From Cornus controversa (lineage: Eukaryota; Streptophyta; Magnoliopsida; Cornales; Cornaceae), in assembly GCA_026545225.1 (NCBI GenBank), contig CM048848.1:45565806-45629805 (forward strand): a stretch of DNA of 64,000 nt. Direction: 5' to 3'. Positions within the stretch are counted from its first letter, which is position 1; every line of letters begins with the position of its first letter. The notes under the pieces were generated by a model. The model saw only the letters and a program-made list of their open reading frames with translations, was not told the origin of the DNA and searched no databases. Made by a program: the position numbers and the translations under genes. This document shows, one piece after another, positions 47,010 through 59,380 of this stretch.

Positions 47010-49622
47010 TGTTACGCCCGATTTTCAACACCCAATTAAGAGCGAGGAAAATGGGGGTGAATAGTGAAAGTCCAGCTAATTCACACCCATGAACCACTCA
47101 ATTTTAGAACTTAACTTATTGTATGTTTGAAATTTCAAAATGATACTTTTTCCATTGGAAAGAAAATTCAAAAATACCCAATTTAAAAAAAAACACTCTC
47201 AATTCCGATTTAAAACAAAGAAATTATGCCCATTTGAAGTTTGGACCAATTTCTAAACATGATGTGAATAGTAACTGCATTAATCGAAAATGGACTCGCG
47301 ATTTATCGCAACTACAATTAAGCAAAACTCTATTGAACCTTCTATTAAAAATTGGTGGTTTGGGGTCCAAATTTGGAATCTTGGGGCTCTAAAACCTCAA
47401 AAAAGATGACCAAAAATCATCTAACAACTTCTATAACATGTATAAATGAAAAAAAATCATAAAACATCAATCTAAGTCCAATTCAAATCCCGAACAAATC
47501 ATACATTTAACCATAGGCCAATATACATATATATATTTGAACCCATGCTTAACAAACCTTCAACATGTTTTCAAAATTTGATTATCTCACAATCTATAAG
47601 TCTATTTGACATGGATCATCGTCAACATGTCTAGTTTCCAACACAAGTTGAAACACCTAAAACTCCTAACCACAACTCGAGTTATACTCAAATCCATGAC
47701 ATAGGCTAGATTATGCACTCTTACACTAAAACATGCATATCTCACTCAATTTAAATCCAAACAAAGCTCATGACCTATCAAATTAAAGTTAAACATCATA
47801 CATACATTCCTCAAAAGTTGCACATATGATACATATGGCGAATACATTTGAAATCTAAATACATCAACATAATTCAAATGAAAAGACAACATTGCTAAAA
47901 ACTAGTCAATATGTGACAAGAAAACTCTAAAATTCACTCGTGCTAATCAAACCTCGCCCTCCACCGTTGCCTTATTTGAAAAAGGCTTGGGGGAAGGGGG
48001 TAAGCAGACAACTACACCCAATAGAGATAACCGAACCTGCCTAAGCATTGACTTGACGTCAACCTACATGATATGCAGTCCTTAGCCTCCGTACACTACA
48101 TGGCATACTCACAACGTTCATGCTATTAACAAAGTAATTTTGCAACAAAATAACAAGTGTTCATTTAATCATGCATAACCACAAAAATGACTCAACATAC
48201 TCCTTAAATTTCACAAAACAATGTCCTTAACATGAATTCATAATTCATACAACTAAACTTAAACCACCAACTCAACTACTTAAACTCTACCAATTCCCGA
48301 AATATCACTAACGAAACCTTTCAACATCATAGACCATCAAGACCATTACCAATGAAAAACTATCAATCTCACACACCACCAAGATTATCACTTGATGACA
48401 CATGTCAACCATAAGATTATCACTACTTTCCCCATCAATTGAAAACTACCAATTGAGAGAAAGGAAATTCATTTTGTTGCCAATTGAAATCTGCCAATTG
48501 GGAACAGAAGCTCGTTACACCACCCGTGTGTATCCATTCTTATAGTTCAAACTCCTCAAGACTCATTCACTTCTTACCAAGTGCAACCTACGCTAGGCAT
48601 ACACAACATGCATATTGCATTACATGCAATTTCATCCACAAATATCATCAAATGCATTAACATAGAAAATCATGCCCTTGATGCATTTTCTCAAACTCAT
48701 GGCATTCAAAATGCACTTACACATATCATGGCTCAAAAATGAACCTAATGAATCTCATGTTTCTTTAATTAATATATACAACATGTGCAAAACATAATTA
48801 AGCTATAAATAGCATGTCAAACTCACAAAGTCTCATGTATAACACTCACATGTATCACAATCATCATATATTTCATATAAATGGCACAAAACTGATATTT
48901 AACATGTATAGAACTAATATACCTCATATATATTATATATATCACATGAAGAATACTCTTAACATGCATATACACGAAAGGAAATCAAAGACAAAACTCT
49001 CTACCTCTCTAAATCATGCTAACACATCCATAAATCACAAGTTTCACCTTGTCAAAAATTGAGTTTGTTCAGTCCAAACCGTAAGCCTTTGACCCGTTCT
49101 ACGCGTTGTCTTTCACTCACAACTTTCGAATCCAAACTGATGGTCTCCGAAATGAAAAGAGAAGGAAGATAGGTGAAGTAGGAGAGAAAAGAGGGAGATG
49201 GGCGTGTGATTTTGTCGCTGGAATCTCCAGCCTTAAATATTTATAATATCTAGGGCACGAAATGACAAAAAGGCCCCCAGGCCACTTAACGTACCATCCC
49301 GACCTTCGTTTTTGATTTCGAAAGCTCCTGCAACTCTAAAATCACTTCCTTAATTATTTAAAGATTTGATTTGGTCCAAAACTAAAAATAATTATTTTTA
49401 AAAAAAAGTTTGAATTTTCTGACCCACCCAACCCACTTATCGGGCCCCGCAGACCCCAAATTCTCAAATTTACCCAAATGTTTCCAAAACTTCTCGGAAC
49501 CTCTAAATAAGTTCCCATACATGTTTAGCACACTGAAAACTTGTAAACATCATTTAATACTTATTTATGACAAAAATGATGAAGAAAAAGAAAATCGGTC
49601 AAAATTAGATTCGGTCTCTACA
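47010..49622. repeat. Solo LTR of a Gypsy-type element with perfect 5-bp target duplication
   Basis: Starts TGTTACGCCCGATTTTCAAC and ends TTCGGTCTCTACA. TACAA flanks it on both sides (47005-47009 and 49623-49627). A single 2.6-kb LTR with no internal part indicates a solo LTR, the usual product of recombination between two LTRs. The host around it is itself LTR-like text. Confidence 0.82.
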
Positions 49623-49959
49623 TACAATACGCATGGCATGTCTATTAGAATACATATCATTTTTTACAATGCTTAATGCATATCTATCAAACTACATGGA
49701 ATGATTTACAATACTCGTGACATATTTATCAAAATACATATCATGTTTTACAATGCACATGACATCAATCCCAAAGTTATGTTATATATGCTTTCACAAA
49801 TATATCAACCATGACTTATTCAATACCATAAGCAAATATAATATCATATCTATGATTTAAAGCAATTAAGATCAATCTCATAACCACATTAACAATGAGA
49901 CTTAAACACGAAGTCTTCATTTCCAAATCTCACAAACTTGGTCACATTCCAAAAATAAT

Positions 49960-50190
49960 GCATGATTGTCCAACTCCGACTAGCATGTAATATTGGTCAA
50001 TCTCTGATTTATTTAAGTATGATTAGCCAACCTCCGAATGTCATACAAATGTGGACAACCTCCGATTAATCAAACAAATGTGGACAACCTCCGATTATTA
50101 TACAAATGTAGCAACCTCTGATTATAATGCATGATTGGGTAACCTCCGAATGTCATACAAGATTAGTCAAACTCCAATTCACATCAAGAA
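49960..50190. repeat. Short motif array GGACAACCTCCGATT inside LTR text
   Basis: Seven or so loosely spaced copies of (G)ACAACCTCCGA(TT/ATGTCAT) occur between 49975 and 50180. A matching array with GGACAACTCCGATGGTCAT is at 53280-53560 in the relative LTR. Confidence 0.75.
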
Positions 50191-50561
50191 TTTATCAAAT
50201 TCTATACAAGTACATTAAGCCACTTATTCAACATTTAGCATGTACATATCATGCTCAATATAAGGCAATAACATTTCACTCATGAATATCATTTATCTAG
50301 CATTTTCACGAAAACTTTCCTTTTTGGGCATTTTATCAAACACATGGCATCATAAGCATATAAATCATTTCACTAACACAAAAATGATTCCAAATGGGTC
50401 ACACATACTCCATTACAACATACCCATCATACATATCACAATTCTATGAAATTCACTCCATAAAACCTCAACTACAATGCATTTTTAGAAAATTTTCCTT
50501 TTATGCATTTTATCAAACACATGAAATATACAATTTTTGTATGCTCCTAAAAATAAGTAAA

Positions 50562-52227
50562 TGTCACACCCCAATTTCTGACACCCGATTAAGAGTGAGG
50601 GATAATGGTGACTCCAATGATGACACCTCCAACCCCAAGGCACATGCAAATGCAGTAGATATGAATGAATAAGATGCTCCTGAATTTATCAACACCCTAG
50701 CCCACGAGTTAGAAACCAGGAAAATACTTCTAACCACTGATGGTCCTGGTATATCTTCTGTCTGAGCAAGTGTGAAAACACAATCCTGTGTCTGCTAACC
50801 CCGCTAGCTAGTACTATGAAATTTGAACTGCTGACTAGAAATAACAAGTGTAGATCCTCTCGCTACTCGAGAACCATGAACTTACTGTACTAGCTGAGGC
50901 AGTGGTAACGCTTATAACCTGACTGAACTGTGGTAGACTGAATGGTCCTCTGTTGAGACCCAGCCCCATTTTACAAACTCTGCCTTTGCGGATAATTTGC
51001 CCTAACATGTCCAGGCTGTCGACAATAAAAGCACGTCCACTCCTCTCCTGATGCTATTGGAACTGCCAATACCTGCCTCTGAGGACACTCAGATCTGTCA
51101 TTACCAGACTGTTGATAATGATAACACACTACCATGGACCGTGAAGGTCCAGTAGGCAAGGACACTAATGGCACTGGGCGATCCTGTTGTTGCCCTTGAG
51201 AAAGTGACATGTTATCCCTGTGCCTCTTCCTTGTTTGATTACTAAAAGAAGGCCCTGCATTTCTCATCTGATTCTTGGAGTCCCAAACCCTCTAAACATC
51301 CATATCATCCTCCTCAGCTATCAAAGCCCTGTAAACCACTTTAGCATAGTATAAACTTTCAAGCCTAAGATTAACACCTGCTTCCTTATAGAGGTCTTAA
51401 GTCCCTTCACGAACTTTTTCACTTTCATCTCTTCATCATTCACAATCTCCGGTGCAAAATAAGCCAAGAAAATAAACCTAGTCTCATAACCCCATGTCAC
51501 CTTGCATGAGATCAATGAACTCCTATCTCAACCAGTCCTTCATCGTTGGTGGGAACACATTATCAAGAAAAAGTCCTTTGAAGGTATCCCACTCTATTGC
51601 CTCAGAATTATGAGTATTACTAATTTATTGCCACAATCTATCCGCATCTCCCTGACGATGAAATATCGCCACACTAACCCTTAGGTCCTTATCAATTACT
51701 AAGGCAACCAAGAGTTTGAAGGTTTGGTCAATCCAACCCTCCACCACTAGTGGATCAGATCCAACATGCATATATGGATGGTTTATACTTCACAAACTTC
51801 TTCATGGCAATCATCTTTCAGCTCAAGCCAACCCTAGTTTGTGCTTAAATTTCTTCCTCTTGGGTCTCCCTTATGATTTGTATCATGGTATCTACCATGT
51901 CTCGTATAAATTAAGCTACATCCACAGTTTCTTGTAGGACATGAGCACCTCTACCTCTTGCTCTCCTTGGTGGCATCTTGCTATATACATAACAAAGAAA
52001 ACTAAACATCAAGCATATACAATCAATTCATTCTCACTATGCTTACGTAACACCATGTAAAATCATCTTACAATCAGCATGTTATAAAGGCGTAGACAAG
52101 CAATTATACTCCACATAAGCAATTTCGAAACCTTATGCTCAAATTGCTTAACCCCAAACAATTACATAATCAAATTCTCACCATTCATCCTCAGGTATTC
52201 AAACCTGGTTAAACTCTGATACCAAGT
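50562..52227 (-). mobile_element. Gypsy gag relic (broken)
   Basis: Minus-strand gag of a Ty3/Gypsy element: an MPPRRARGRG-like start near 51976, capsid-like sequence near 51515-51320, and two zinc-knuckle-like stretches near 51150-51000. A tRNA-iMet-type primer site (minus-strand TGGTATCAGAG, about 52224-52214) joins it to the LTR at 52228. About 45 bp of LTR-start-like text (50562-50607) abuts its far end. No pol parts are seen. Broken, several breaks, old. Confidence 0.82.
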
Positions 52228-52454
52228 TGTCATGCCCCAATTTTTGAATCACTAGAGACTCTATCTCCGAGCCCAAACCTCGAAGGTGAGTCCGTTCATT
52301 AAGTTCTAATGAACCGTCTCTACTTTCAAATATCACGAAAGCTTAATCATATACATACGATTATATATGTATAACTCTACATCCACTTATCTTAATGGGC
52401 CCCTCATATAACCACACATACTCGTCCAAACAACATTTCAAATCTCAACCCAGT

Positions 52455-52650
52455 TGTGGATTATGATCCATCGTAATGGAGATTACGATGTATCATAATC
52501 TACGATGCATCACAGATGTATTGTTATATCCTGCAAAGCACGTAGGTTTCAACTCATTTTTCTTAACATTTTTACGATCCATCGCAATAGAGATTACGAT
52601 CCATCGCTAGATTACGATAATAGTGATTACGATGTATTGTAATCTCTCGA
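52455..52650. repeat. Palindrome cluster with core GAT-NNATC
   Basis: About seven copies of a partly palindromic motif of the form GATTACGATNNATCGTAATC or its halves (for example ATGATCCATCGTAAT, ATTACGATGTATCATAATC, TACGATCCATCGC), 215-420 bp from the LTR start. Confidence 0.8.
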
Positions 52651-53279
52651 CTGCAAATTCTGCATAATTCTCAATTACTCCACAACCTATACAATTCGTA
52701 TCCAATTTCATTCACTATCCTCATATCATCCCAAACTATTTTGAAACATAAATAATACTCAATAAAACCATACATATCATTCATTTGATCCAAAATATGC
52801 ATTTCATTCATACATCATTCAGAAATTGTAAAGTACACACTGGGTTATACATATGAGGATCCAATATACAATTTGTTTGTTTGTAGTCGCAACATCCAAA
52901 AGTATCAACATGCCACAAGCCGGCATGGACATCAATATATACAATATCCAAAAATAACTCAAAAATGTTATTAAGAGTTCCACTTGATTAAGTCTCATTC
53001 GTCATCGGTACCTTATCTGTAAAAATATTTGGGGAAGAGGGGTTAACAAAACAATTAGCTCCGTAGGAATGTCCCAATCCACTAGGCATCGACCCAACAC
53101 CGACTTACATGATATGCAACCATGATGTCACCACTTTACATGACATATTCAATACTTTCATGTCAAATCAACACAATACAATCCATACACATATGCATTT
53201 AAAACATTCCTCATGTTTAACGATTAAACACATAAGCACCTTTAAATATACATCTTTTTCGTTCATAATTTGATATTAT

Positions 53280-53560
53280 ACATAATTAGTCAACTCCAAT
53301 AGTCATGTGGTGTTGGACAACTCCGACGACATCTGTATGATTGGGCAACTCCGAAGATCATACATAATTGGCAATATATTGGTCTTGCCATTGTGATTGA
53401 ATAACTCCAACGGTCACATGAATTTAGACTACTCCAATTTCTAGGCATTAGCCTCTGCATGATTGGACAACTCCGATGGTCATACCTTAGTGGATAATTT
53501 TACCACTTCTATAACATGGTTAGACAACTCCGAACCCATGTATGGCTCACTTGGACAAAT
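53280..53560. repeat. Motif array GGACAACTCCGATGGTCAT in the 5' LTR
   Basis: Six to eight variants of GGACAACTCCGA plus GGTCAT(A/G), spaced 30-60 bp apart. Counterpart of the array at 49960-50190. Confidence 0.75.
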
Positions 53561-54149
53561 CTATGATATATACATGCACATTAGGCACATATAACACATA
53601 ACATATTTCGCAAGCTCTCCTACATACATTCATGCTTTATATCAATTCTAGAATAGATCGTGTACTCACATACCACATATAATCACCTATATGTACACAT
53701 TATACATATTTTTCATACATGCATATAAATCCATATAATTCAATCATGTGTTCATGATCAATACATTTTACATGTATAAACTCACAATCATCATATATCA
53801 CAAATATGAACATCAATAGCATGCATTTAACCACAATAAATGAGTGAAAAATTATAAACAACCATACCACCCTCCCAAGCATGCTAAATTCAACCCAAAC
53901 CTTCTCAAACTCATCAAAAACCTAAGAATCGATGACTAAGAGAGAATAAACACCACTACCTCAAGTTTGAAGTTTTTTTCTAGCCAAAATCCTAGAATTT
54001 ATTTAAGCTTCACTTTGTCTGTGGTGACCCTTGTGGGTGGGTGTGATGTGGGCGAGCTACCACACTGGCAGGCTACAGGGTGCTCAATCCCACATCGCCT
54101 AGGTGTGGAATGGGGAAGTGTTATATGTATGTTTATCACCCTTCTATGA

Positions 54150-54272
54150 CATAATGCATTTTAAAGCCGTGATAGTCATGAACCCACCAGAACTCCATAT
54201 TTAAGCGTGTTTAGCTGGGAGAAGTACTAGGATGGGTGACTCCCTAAGAAGTTTTTGGTTCGAGGGAGCCAA
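54150..54272 (+). other. 5S rRNA-like segment in the left Cassandra LTR
   Basis: Contains CCCACCAGAACTCC, TTAAGCGTGTTTAGC and AGTACTAGGATGGGTGAC, matching the internal pol III control boxes of plant 5S rRNA genes. A fossil 5S domain within an LTR, not an rRNA gene of the ribosomal array. Confidence 0.9.
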
Positions 54273-54530
54273 AAAGAGGACAATATTGTGTCGGGATAGG
54301 GTGGGTCATTACAAATGGTATCAGAGTCTGACCCAGCTGGAAGTGTGCCAACAGGGACGTCGAGCCTCCTATGGGGGTAGATTATGGTGACCCTTGTGGG
54401 TGGGTGTGATGTGGGCTGGTGCGAGACACTGGAAGAGCTACCACACTGGTAAGCTACAAGGTGTTTAATCCCACATCGCCTGGGTGTGGAATGGGGAAGT
54501 GTTATATGTATGTTTATCACCCTTCTATGG

Positions 54531-54655
54531 CATAACACTTTTTAAAGTCGTGATGGTTATAAACCCACCAGAACTTCACAGTTAATCGTGCTTAGCTGAG
54601 AGTAGGTACAGGATGGGTGACCCCCCGGGAAGTATTTGATTCAGGGAAGCCAAAA
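54531..54655 (+). other. 5S rRNA-like segment in the right Cassandra LTR
   Basis: Contains CCCACCAGAACTTCACAGTT, CGTGCTTAGC and CAGGATGGGTGACC. It differs from the left copy at scattered sites. Confidence 0.9.
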
Positions 54656-55202
54656 GCAGATAATATTGTGTCGAGATAAGGTGGAGCGTTACATTGTTAA
54701 AATCTGAAGCCTCCGAAATGCCAAGAGAAGGAGAAGAGATGAAGAGGGAGAAAGAGGAGTGTTTGGCCAGATGTTTCTTGCTTGTGAAATGGCTGGGATC
54801 TCAGCCATATAGATATTTATAATATCTTGGTGTGCAAAATGACTAAAATGCCCCTGAGCCACACTTAGCGTACCTTCTCGACCTCTGTTTTCTATTTCAA
54901 AAGCGGTTACAGCTCCGAAATCACTTCCTAAACTCTTTTGACATTTCATTTTGTCTAAAATCAAAATTAAATATTTTTCAAAAATTATATGGTTTACTGG
55001 GCCCACCCGACCCATATCTCAGGCATTGCCGACCCGAAAATCTCAAAATGAGTCAATTGGCTCAAAAATATCCCCCGACTTCTAAACAAATCCCCAAACA
55101 TGCATTTTATGTTTATAATGTATGTAACATCATTTCACTTCATTTATATGGCAATAAATGGAACTAAAAGAATATCGATCAAAATTGGACCCAGTCTCTA
55201 CA

Positions 55203-56905
55203 GATAAACCGAGTGCTTTGATCTTATCATCTCTAAGCTCCGTCAACCACTGGTGTCTTATCTGTAAATATGTTCTGGAGAAGGAGGTGACAACCAACAT
55301 GCCCAGTAGAAAAATCCAAACCAACTTATGCATCTATTCGACACGACTTACATGAAATGCAATCATGACATTCTTATGTATTACATGACATGCTTTCAAT
55401 GTTCGTGTCTATGAATCTCAATATAATACATAAATTAATCATATGTTCAACAACGCTTAATTAAAGAAATTCATACAAGCTTTAACATCAATATCACAAT
55501 TTAATAGCAAAACTTAAACACCAAGTCTCATAAATCTCGAAATCAAATAAGAGTGGGAGCATTCATAGATCCACGAGTCAAGGGCTAATCAAGCCAATCT
55601 CCCAAATATTCTACTTTACAAGTAGCTAATCCGAGGGTCTAGACAAAATCAATATTCTACTTTAAGGGCTACTAACCCGAAGGTCTAAACAAAACCTCCT
55701 TAGCCAAGTTCTGGACTTTGCACCCTAGGGCTCAGGGGTCTTCTTACTTTTTTGACCTCCTCCCAAAATCAACAACCAATCTCATAAGTTTCAAGTATGA
55801 CAACACATACAATTTTAAATGTATCACACATTTTCAAAGGCATCATAAGCCACTTGATTCCATGCTAACACATGTCATTTTCATGTATATAATAATGCAG
55901 TATCAATTATCTCACAAGGCATTCACAAAATGCGATTTTATAGAAAAGAACATTCTTATGCATTTTATCAAACATGTGATATGCAACATGTACAATATAG
56001 TCTCCACAACTATAAATCATTCTAACGAACAACATGTATCCTCAATTTCTAGCATATATGGCATGTAAACACAATTCACATATATAGTTCATATTAACAC
56101 ATGTATAACATATTTTCAATCAACAAATTTACCAAGACATACATATATAATGTCAATACACATTTATAGCATTATAATTATCATGAGAAAACTTAAATGC
56201 ATATAGAAGTATAATGAAAGATGCAAGACTCCCAATTACCACTTCCTAGTACTTTTAAACATGCTAAACAATCCAAAATCAAATCAATTCCTAAGGAATC
56301 GATGATAAGGTGGAGAGAACACCCTTATTGCAATTCCAAGCTTTAATTTTAAAAAGTCCCAAATCACAAAATCATCAAACTCCTCCATATTTGAATTTCG
56401 AATTGTAGAAGCATAAATCGTAGCAAGGAGAACAACTTTCTCTTCTTAAGCTATCTCCAAATCCAAATCCTAATTTTTACCCATTTTTTCAAACTTCACC
56501 AAATCGGACTTTGAACTGATCAAATCAAAGAGAATGATGAGGAGAATAAACTTTCTTCTTGGAACAATCTTCAATTATCACCTTAAGCCCCTTATAATCT
56601 AGAGAGACGTTGGAGTGAAATTATAAAGAGAGAGAAAGAGAGAGAAGAAAATCAAATTTTTTAAAAGAATAAATATCATAAATCTATTTATATTTACAAC
56701 CTTTGTAACTAAGTCCCTCTCTTTCTCTTAATTTGTTCCATCTTACCATTAACGTTCTATTAATCACATACTAACATTCTTTCCCCCAAATTATTTTTTA
56801 GGCCATTCAATTGTTCATATACGCCCTTATATAAATTTCCAAGACTGTTAAAAATCTTCTGGGTCATCCTACTCATCCCGGGTCCCACACCTGAACCCAA
56901 AAATT
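55203..56905 (+). repeat. Inverted LTR arm 1
   Basis: Text from GATAAACCGAGTGCTTTGAT to CATCCCGGGTCCCACACC matches the reverse complement of about 59935-61690. Shared blocks include AACCAACTTATGCA, CAAGTATGACAACACATACA and CACATACTAACATTCTT. 56906-57889 adds more LTR-like text up to the outer end at 57889. Confidence 0.8.
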
Positions 56906-57894
56906 CTGAAAAAGTCTTATAACTCACAAAACACATATTTAAACCAGTTTCTTATGTTTTATCACAGTTAAAACATAATTAATTACAAATTTAAAAAATA
57001 AAATAAAATAAAATAAATCCAAGGCTTTATAGTAAATGTCCCCAAATAGAAGTATATATCCTTCTAAATCAACATATATCTCAAGTACATCAATAATTTC
57101 AAGTGTACAACACACTACTACACAAAATATATACTTTTCAAGTACAAAGAATTCATATTGTGCACATTATAAACATTTATATCAAATAATAAGTATATTG
57201 ACACCCAAACTCATCTAATACATGTAAGAAAAAATCATTCTCAAAGATAGAAACACTCTTACATATATACATCATGTTATAACACAAAATAAATCATGCT
57301 AGAGCATAAATCAATAACTACATGGCGAATAGAATCAAAGAGGGAAGGGAAATAGCACCCTTACCTTAAATTCAAGCTTTTTTTAGCACAAACCCTAGAA
57401 TCACTAGGCTCCAATCTCTTTCAAATCAAACTTTCAACCAATCAAAACGTAGAGGGGAAGGAGTATAACACACTTTATTCTTGGAACAAGCTTCAAATCT
57501 TACTTCTAGACCTCTAAATCAAGAGAGGTAGAAAGTTGAAATGTAGAGAGATAGAGAGGGCACACCATGGCCGATCAAGAGAGAGAGAAATTTGGTTGAA
57601 AATCTTATTTTCTCCACTCATAAGCCTATTTATAGCCCCCATATGATGAAATTACCAAAATGCCCCTCAACAACTTAAAACACCCGTTTAACTTCACAGA
57701 ACTACTAATCCTGTGAAATTAATTCCCGAACATCATAAAAAATAATATTCTCCTCATTCGAAGTCCAAACGTAAGTTTTGGGTCCCACCACTCACTCTGG
57801 CCCCACTTATCAGACCCCGGACCCACATTCCCATCGAAAAAGAAATAAAATAAAATAAAATAAAAATGAATTTTTTTCGAGACTCTACAAACTA

Positions 57895-59224
57895 AAACCC
57901 ACATCACTAGTTCGCATCAACATACAATGATCAATCTCTAAAAGAAAGCACAAAGAAGAAGAAAAATCAAAATAAATTACAATCTCAATAAGATTCAAAG
58001 AAAAAAAAATAAAAAAAGAAAATGACTTAGATCTAAATTATAAAAAATTTTATTTAGAATACAGAAAAGCTTAAAACCAAGCAAATCTAAGCTTCTTCAA
58101 ACATATCAAAGAAAACAATCAAAACATAGCCCAAAAATAAAATCAAACAAGAAAAAAGCTAAGATGCCTTCTAGAGATAAAAAAGAGTTGCCCTTTGTAA
58201 AGAGAGTGTTGTGGTAGAGCGACACCGAAAATGGAGGATATAGAGCTAGAGAAGAAAATGTTGGAGAAGATAGCTCTCAATTGATGTGTTGCAGCTTGTA
58301 GTATAAACCAGTGAAGAATAATCAAATGCATTTGTGGGAACCCAAATGTCTTTTAATTTCTCTTCTCTAAAGCTTCAAGGTTATTTTTGGTATTATGAAA
58401 GTTTCATTAAAGTTGTTATCCTTTCTATCTAAATGCTCCACTTTTGGAAGGATAGTAATAATACAATATGAGGGTTATATTATCCCTCCAAATCTCTCCA
58501 TTTCCTTTCTTTTCTTTCCTCAATGGCAAACCAAACATGAAAATAATTATCCCTCATTTTTTTTTCTTTTCCTTCCAATTTCATTAATCCAAACGAAGCC
58601 TAAGAAAGGGTGTTGCCCTTGGATTATAGCGTTTGATGCTCACAATCACCCAGCTTAAAATGGAACGGTTTTGATCCGAGGTTTAGTCAAATTTGAAGTT
58701 CATTTTAATAGATTTCAATTTAAATTTTGAATTCAAATGCAAAAATGACTCATTTATGAATTTTCACTGAAGATTTGTCACAAAAAAATTAGATGTAAAT
58801 ATATATGATTCTTAAATAGATCGGGTTTTATCTGACATTTGATTATATATTTTATTCTATTTTTGAACAATGTTTTAATTATATAGGTTAGATATGGATC
58901 ATATCCACTAGATCCGATACAGATCTAGATTTGAATATGGTTCCGTGACATTAAACTATAGATTCAGGTCTGGATTCACATAAATGATAATTTTACTCCA
59001 TTTTAAGCCCTAACAATTATTCTCAAATCACGAGTATGGGGTAAGTTCAAGTAGAGCCATAATGTCTCAAAACTTTAACAAAAAATTTCAAAATTATGTC
59101 TAAAGGGACCTTACGTCAACTCAAATAACCCATGTAAATTTGTTACTTTTTTCTCTTTGAATGTTATTGAGAAAATAAACTTCCAATCACGTACCACCAA
59201 ATTTTTTTTCCTAGTTAGTACATA
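57895..59224. other. AT-rich DNA between the LTR nest and the Copia pieces
   Basis: No gene or element end recognised. 58660-59000 has repeated GATC and AGATC phrases. Frames here lack family motifs. Confidence 0.5.
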
Positions 59225-59340
59225 CACACACACATCCCGAAAGAATTGTTTGCACCCAATAAGACTTGATCCTTAGACCTAATGTTTGCTAGGCACTAGG
59301 ATCAAGTTCTTTATCCACTTAAGCCAATCCATCGGAGTCA
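59225..59340 (-). mobile_element. tRNA-derived SINE, copy 2 of the shared family
   Basis: On the minus strand it reads GGCTTAAGTGGATAAAGAAC, then AACATTAGGTCTAAGGATCA and TTCGGGATGTGTGTGTG, matching 27640-27770 throughout. A CA tract (59222-59233 on +) marks its 3' side. Confidence 0.82.
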
Positions 59341-59380
59341 TACCACCAAATATTATGATGTGATGATAAGTAAACAAGTA

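Larger units (their letters stand above)
54020..54693 (+). mobile_element. Cassandra TRIM with 5S-like LTRs
   Basis: LTRs at 54020-54313 and 54383-54693 both hold a 5S rRNA-like segment. TGGTATCAGAGTCTGACCC follows the left LTR (primer site), and CTATGGGGGTAGA precedes the right LTR (purine tract). Flanks TTGTC (54015-54019) and TTGTT (54694-54698) match at 4 of 5. The 69-bp interior codes for nothing. It looks structurally whole as a TRIM, and it sits inside a Gypsy LTR, so it is younger than that host. Confidence 0.96.
52228..55202 (-). repeat. 5' LTR of the Gypsy relic, interrupted by a Cassandra
   Basis: Starts TGTCATGCCCCAATTTTTG and ends CCAGTCTCTACA. With the 674-bp Cassandra set aside it is about 2.3 kb, close to its relatives. 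It carries the palindrome cluster at 52455-52650, the phrase ACCTTATCTGTAAAAATATT near 53010 and the motif array at 53280-53560. Confidence 0.8.
43742..57889. mobile_element. Nest of Ty3/Gypsy-type LTR relics with matched outer ends
   Basis: The left end TGTCACAACCTGATTTCCGA and the right end CGAGACTCTACA have the TG...CA form of this LTR family, and the flanking 5-mers are both AACTA (43737-43741 and 57890-57894). This suggests one old insertion whose middle was filled by later LTR elements. Inner pieces: an LTR at 44110-46332, a solo LTR at 47010-49622, LTR-like text at 49623-50569, a minus-strand gag relic and 5' LTR (50562-55202) and further LTR-like text (55203-57889). Everything is broken; no complete pol region is seen. 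The order of events is inferred from boundaries read by eye. Confidence 0.6.

Noticed and set aside
54150-54655. Genuine 5S rRNA genes
   Set aside because: Both 5S-like segments lie inside Cassandra LTRs with a primer site and purine tract, and depart from the 5S sequence at several places.
43742-57889. A new large composite or giant mobile system
   Set aside because: Every block could be matched to LTR text of one Gypsy-type family, a gag relic or Cassandra; no new gene content was found.
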